The notes beneath the pieces were generated by a model. The model saw nothing but the letters and a program-made list of their open reading frames with translations. It had not been told where the DNA came from and ran no database searches. Shown piece after piece: positions 6,298 through 6,822 of a stretch of 6,822 bases of DNA; within the stretch, counting starts at the first letter, position 1, and every line of letters starts with the position of its first letter. This DNA comes from Thermoplasmata archaeon. GTDB lineage: Archaea > Thermoplasmatota > Thermoplasmata > Thermoplasmatales > Thermoplasmataceae. A program made the translations under genes and the position numbers. Location: the NCBI GenBank assembly GCA_021797955.1, contig JAJZYV010000098.1, positions 1-6,822 on the forward strand. The letters are read 5' to 3'.

Positions 6298-6689
6298 TTA
6301 GTAAGATTCAACCGTGACTCCATCAATTCCGGGGAATGGTTTATATTTCTTGTAAGCACTGCCTCATCATTCACTCTACATATACCCGCAATCATTGCAT
6401 CTTCAGGATCAACAGTTAAACCCTTCTTTCTTTTATACGAATATATTTCCCCTGCCTCCCTAGCCGCTTCAAAATTCAAATTAAAAACTTCAAGATTTTC
6501 AAGAACCCTTTGAATTTTCTATTGCTCCAAGACACGTTTTTTTCTAAAACCAAACCAAAAATAAAGTTCGAAAACAGAGACGGTCGTTATACATATCTGA
6601 TCACCTTCGGCTTCAACTATTTCAGCTTTCCGTATGGGATCATTGTCATTCCTCATTAAGTCTATCAAAAAGGAATTGTCCACTATCAT
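6298..6689 (-). pseudogene. vapC: VapC-type PIN-domain toxin, inactivated by a stop and a frameshift
   Basis: Read from ATG 6689, the frame gives MIVDNSFLIDLMRND with the first PIN acidic residue Asp4, then TTVSVFELYFWFG with Glu41. It is interrupted by TAG at codon 57 (6521-6519), in VLEQ*KIQRV. The same frame continues with NFEAAREAGEIYSYKRKKG, DPEDAMIAGICRV (Asp97) and VLTRNINH. A single base appears to be missing near 6335. Restoring it turns the end into HFPGIDGVTVESY followed by TAA at 6300-6298, the standard VapC ending. The repaired protein would be 130 residues, a normal VapC length. VapC toxins are RNases that cut tRNA or rRNA and are neutralised by a partner antitoxin; here the product would lack the second half of the active site. 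The start abuts the antitoxin stop (TAA then ATG, no gap). Without the added base the frame runs to about 6180 through unrelated sequence. Confidence 0.85.
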
Positions 6690-6822
6690 TTACCTAAAGA
6701 CCTTCCTGGAAATATGGTCAAATCTGACTTTGCTTAACTTCTCGGTCTCTTGTATTTTCTCAAGTATGGCATCGGTCTCCTCTGTACTTAGGGTGCTTCT
6801 GAATTCAAGTATGGATACTTTC
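6690..6822 (-). CDS. antitoxin of the VapBC-like pair (5' end at or beyond the window edge)
   Basis: An open frame enters from the right edge and encodes 43 residues: KVSILEFRSTLSTEETDAIL, then a charged helix EKIQETEKLSKVRF, ending DHISRKVFR with TAA at 6692-6690. Its stop codon directly touches the toxin ATG, the standard antitoxin-first arrangement of VapBC operons. The last base of the window (G on the minus strand at 6822) could be the third base of an ATG immediately before Lys, giving a 44-residue protein; this cannot be seen. The antitoxin role comes mostly from position and size. The exact antitoxin family is not clear, and no AbrB-type start is obvious. No stops or frameshifts are visible, unlike the toxin. 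Confidence 0.65.
   Translation of the reverse strand, partial: KVSILEFRSTLSTEETDAILEKIQETEKLSKVRFDHISRKVFR

Noticed and set aside
6180..6479. 99-codon minus-strand frame taken as a gene in its own right
   Set aside because: Its first third is the C-terminal half of the VapC domain and the rest is out-of-frame read-through after the one-base loss; it has no start of its own.

Overview
This 6.8 kb, AT-rich window most resembles an archaeal genome, probably of the Thermoplasmata type. The reasons are TATA-like boxes 20-40 nt before starts, an AGGTGA ribosome binding site next to a GTG start, heavy use of AGG/AGA arginine and ATA isoleucine codons, and a DUF998 membrane protein. This placement is inferred from style and not from a marker gene.

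Layout. Positions 1-105 hold the tail of an upstream gene that overlaps the start of a complete ABC exporter half-transporter (89-1873, +). A six-helix DUF998 membrane protein follows (1956-2531, +). The next 1.1 kb has no intact gene. On its minus strand I can thread a roughly 300-residue protein through several stops and frameshifts (2663-3566), so I read it as a decayed gene of unknown family. A stand-alone SAM-dependent methyltransferase (3634-4317, +) has its own TATA box inside the gap. Positions 4318-4616 hold only T-rich terminator-like stretches.

The best-defined functional unit is a divergent pair: a flavin reductase-like FMN protein (4617-5324, -) and a long ArsR-type regulator (5397-6113, +). 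The regulator has the C-terminal domain typical of bacterial ArsR relatives. Their 72-bp intergenic region is centred exactly on a palindromic TATA-like element, so the regulator plausibly controls itself and the flavoprotein. The right edge carries a minus-strand toxin-antitoxin pair. Its antitoxin reading frame is open (6690-6822, running off the window), while the adjoining VapC-type PIN toxin is broken by one nonsense codon and one single-base frameshift (6298-6689).

Overall this is an accessory-type region with two decayed genes among intact transport, methyltransferase and redox/regulatory genes. I found no CRISPR array, tRNA, rRNA, insertion sequence or clear novel multi-gene system.
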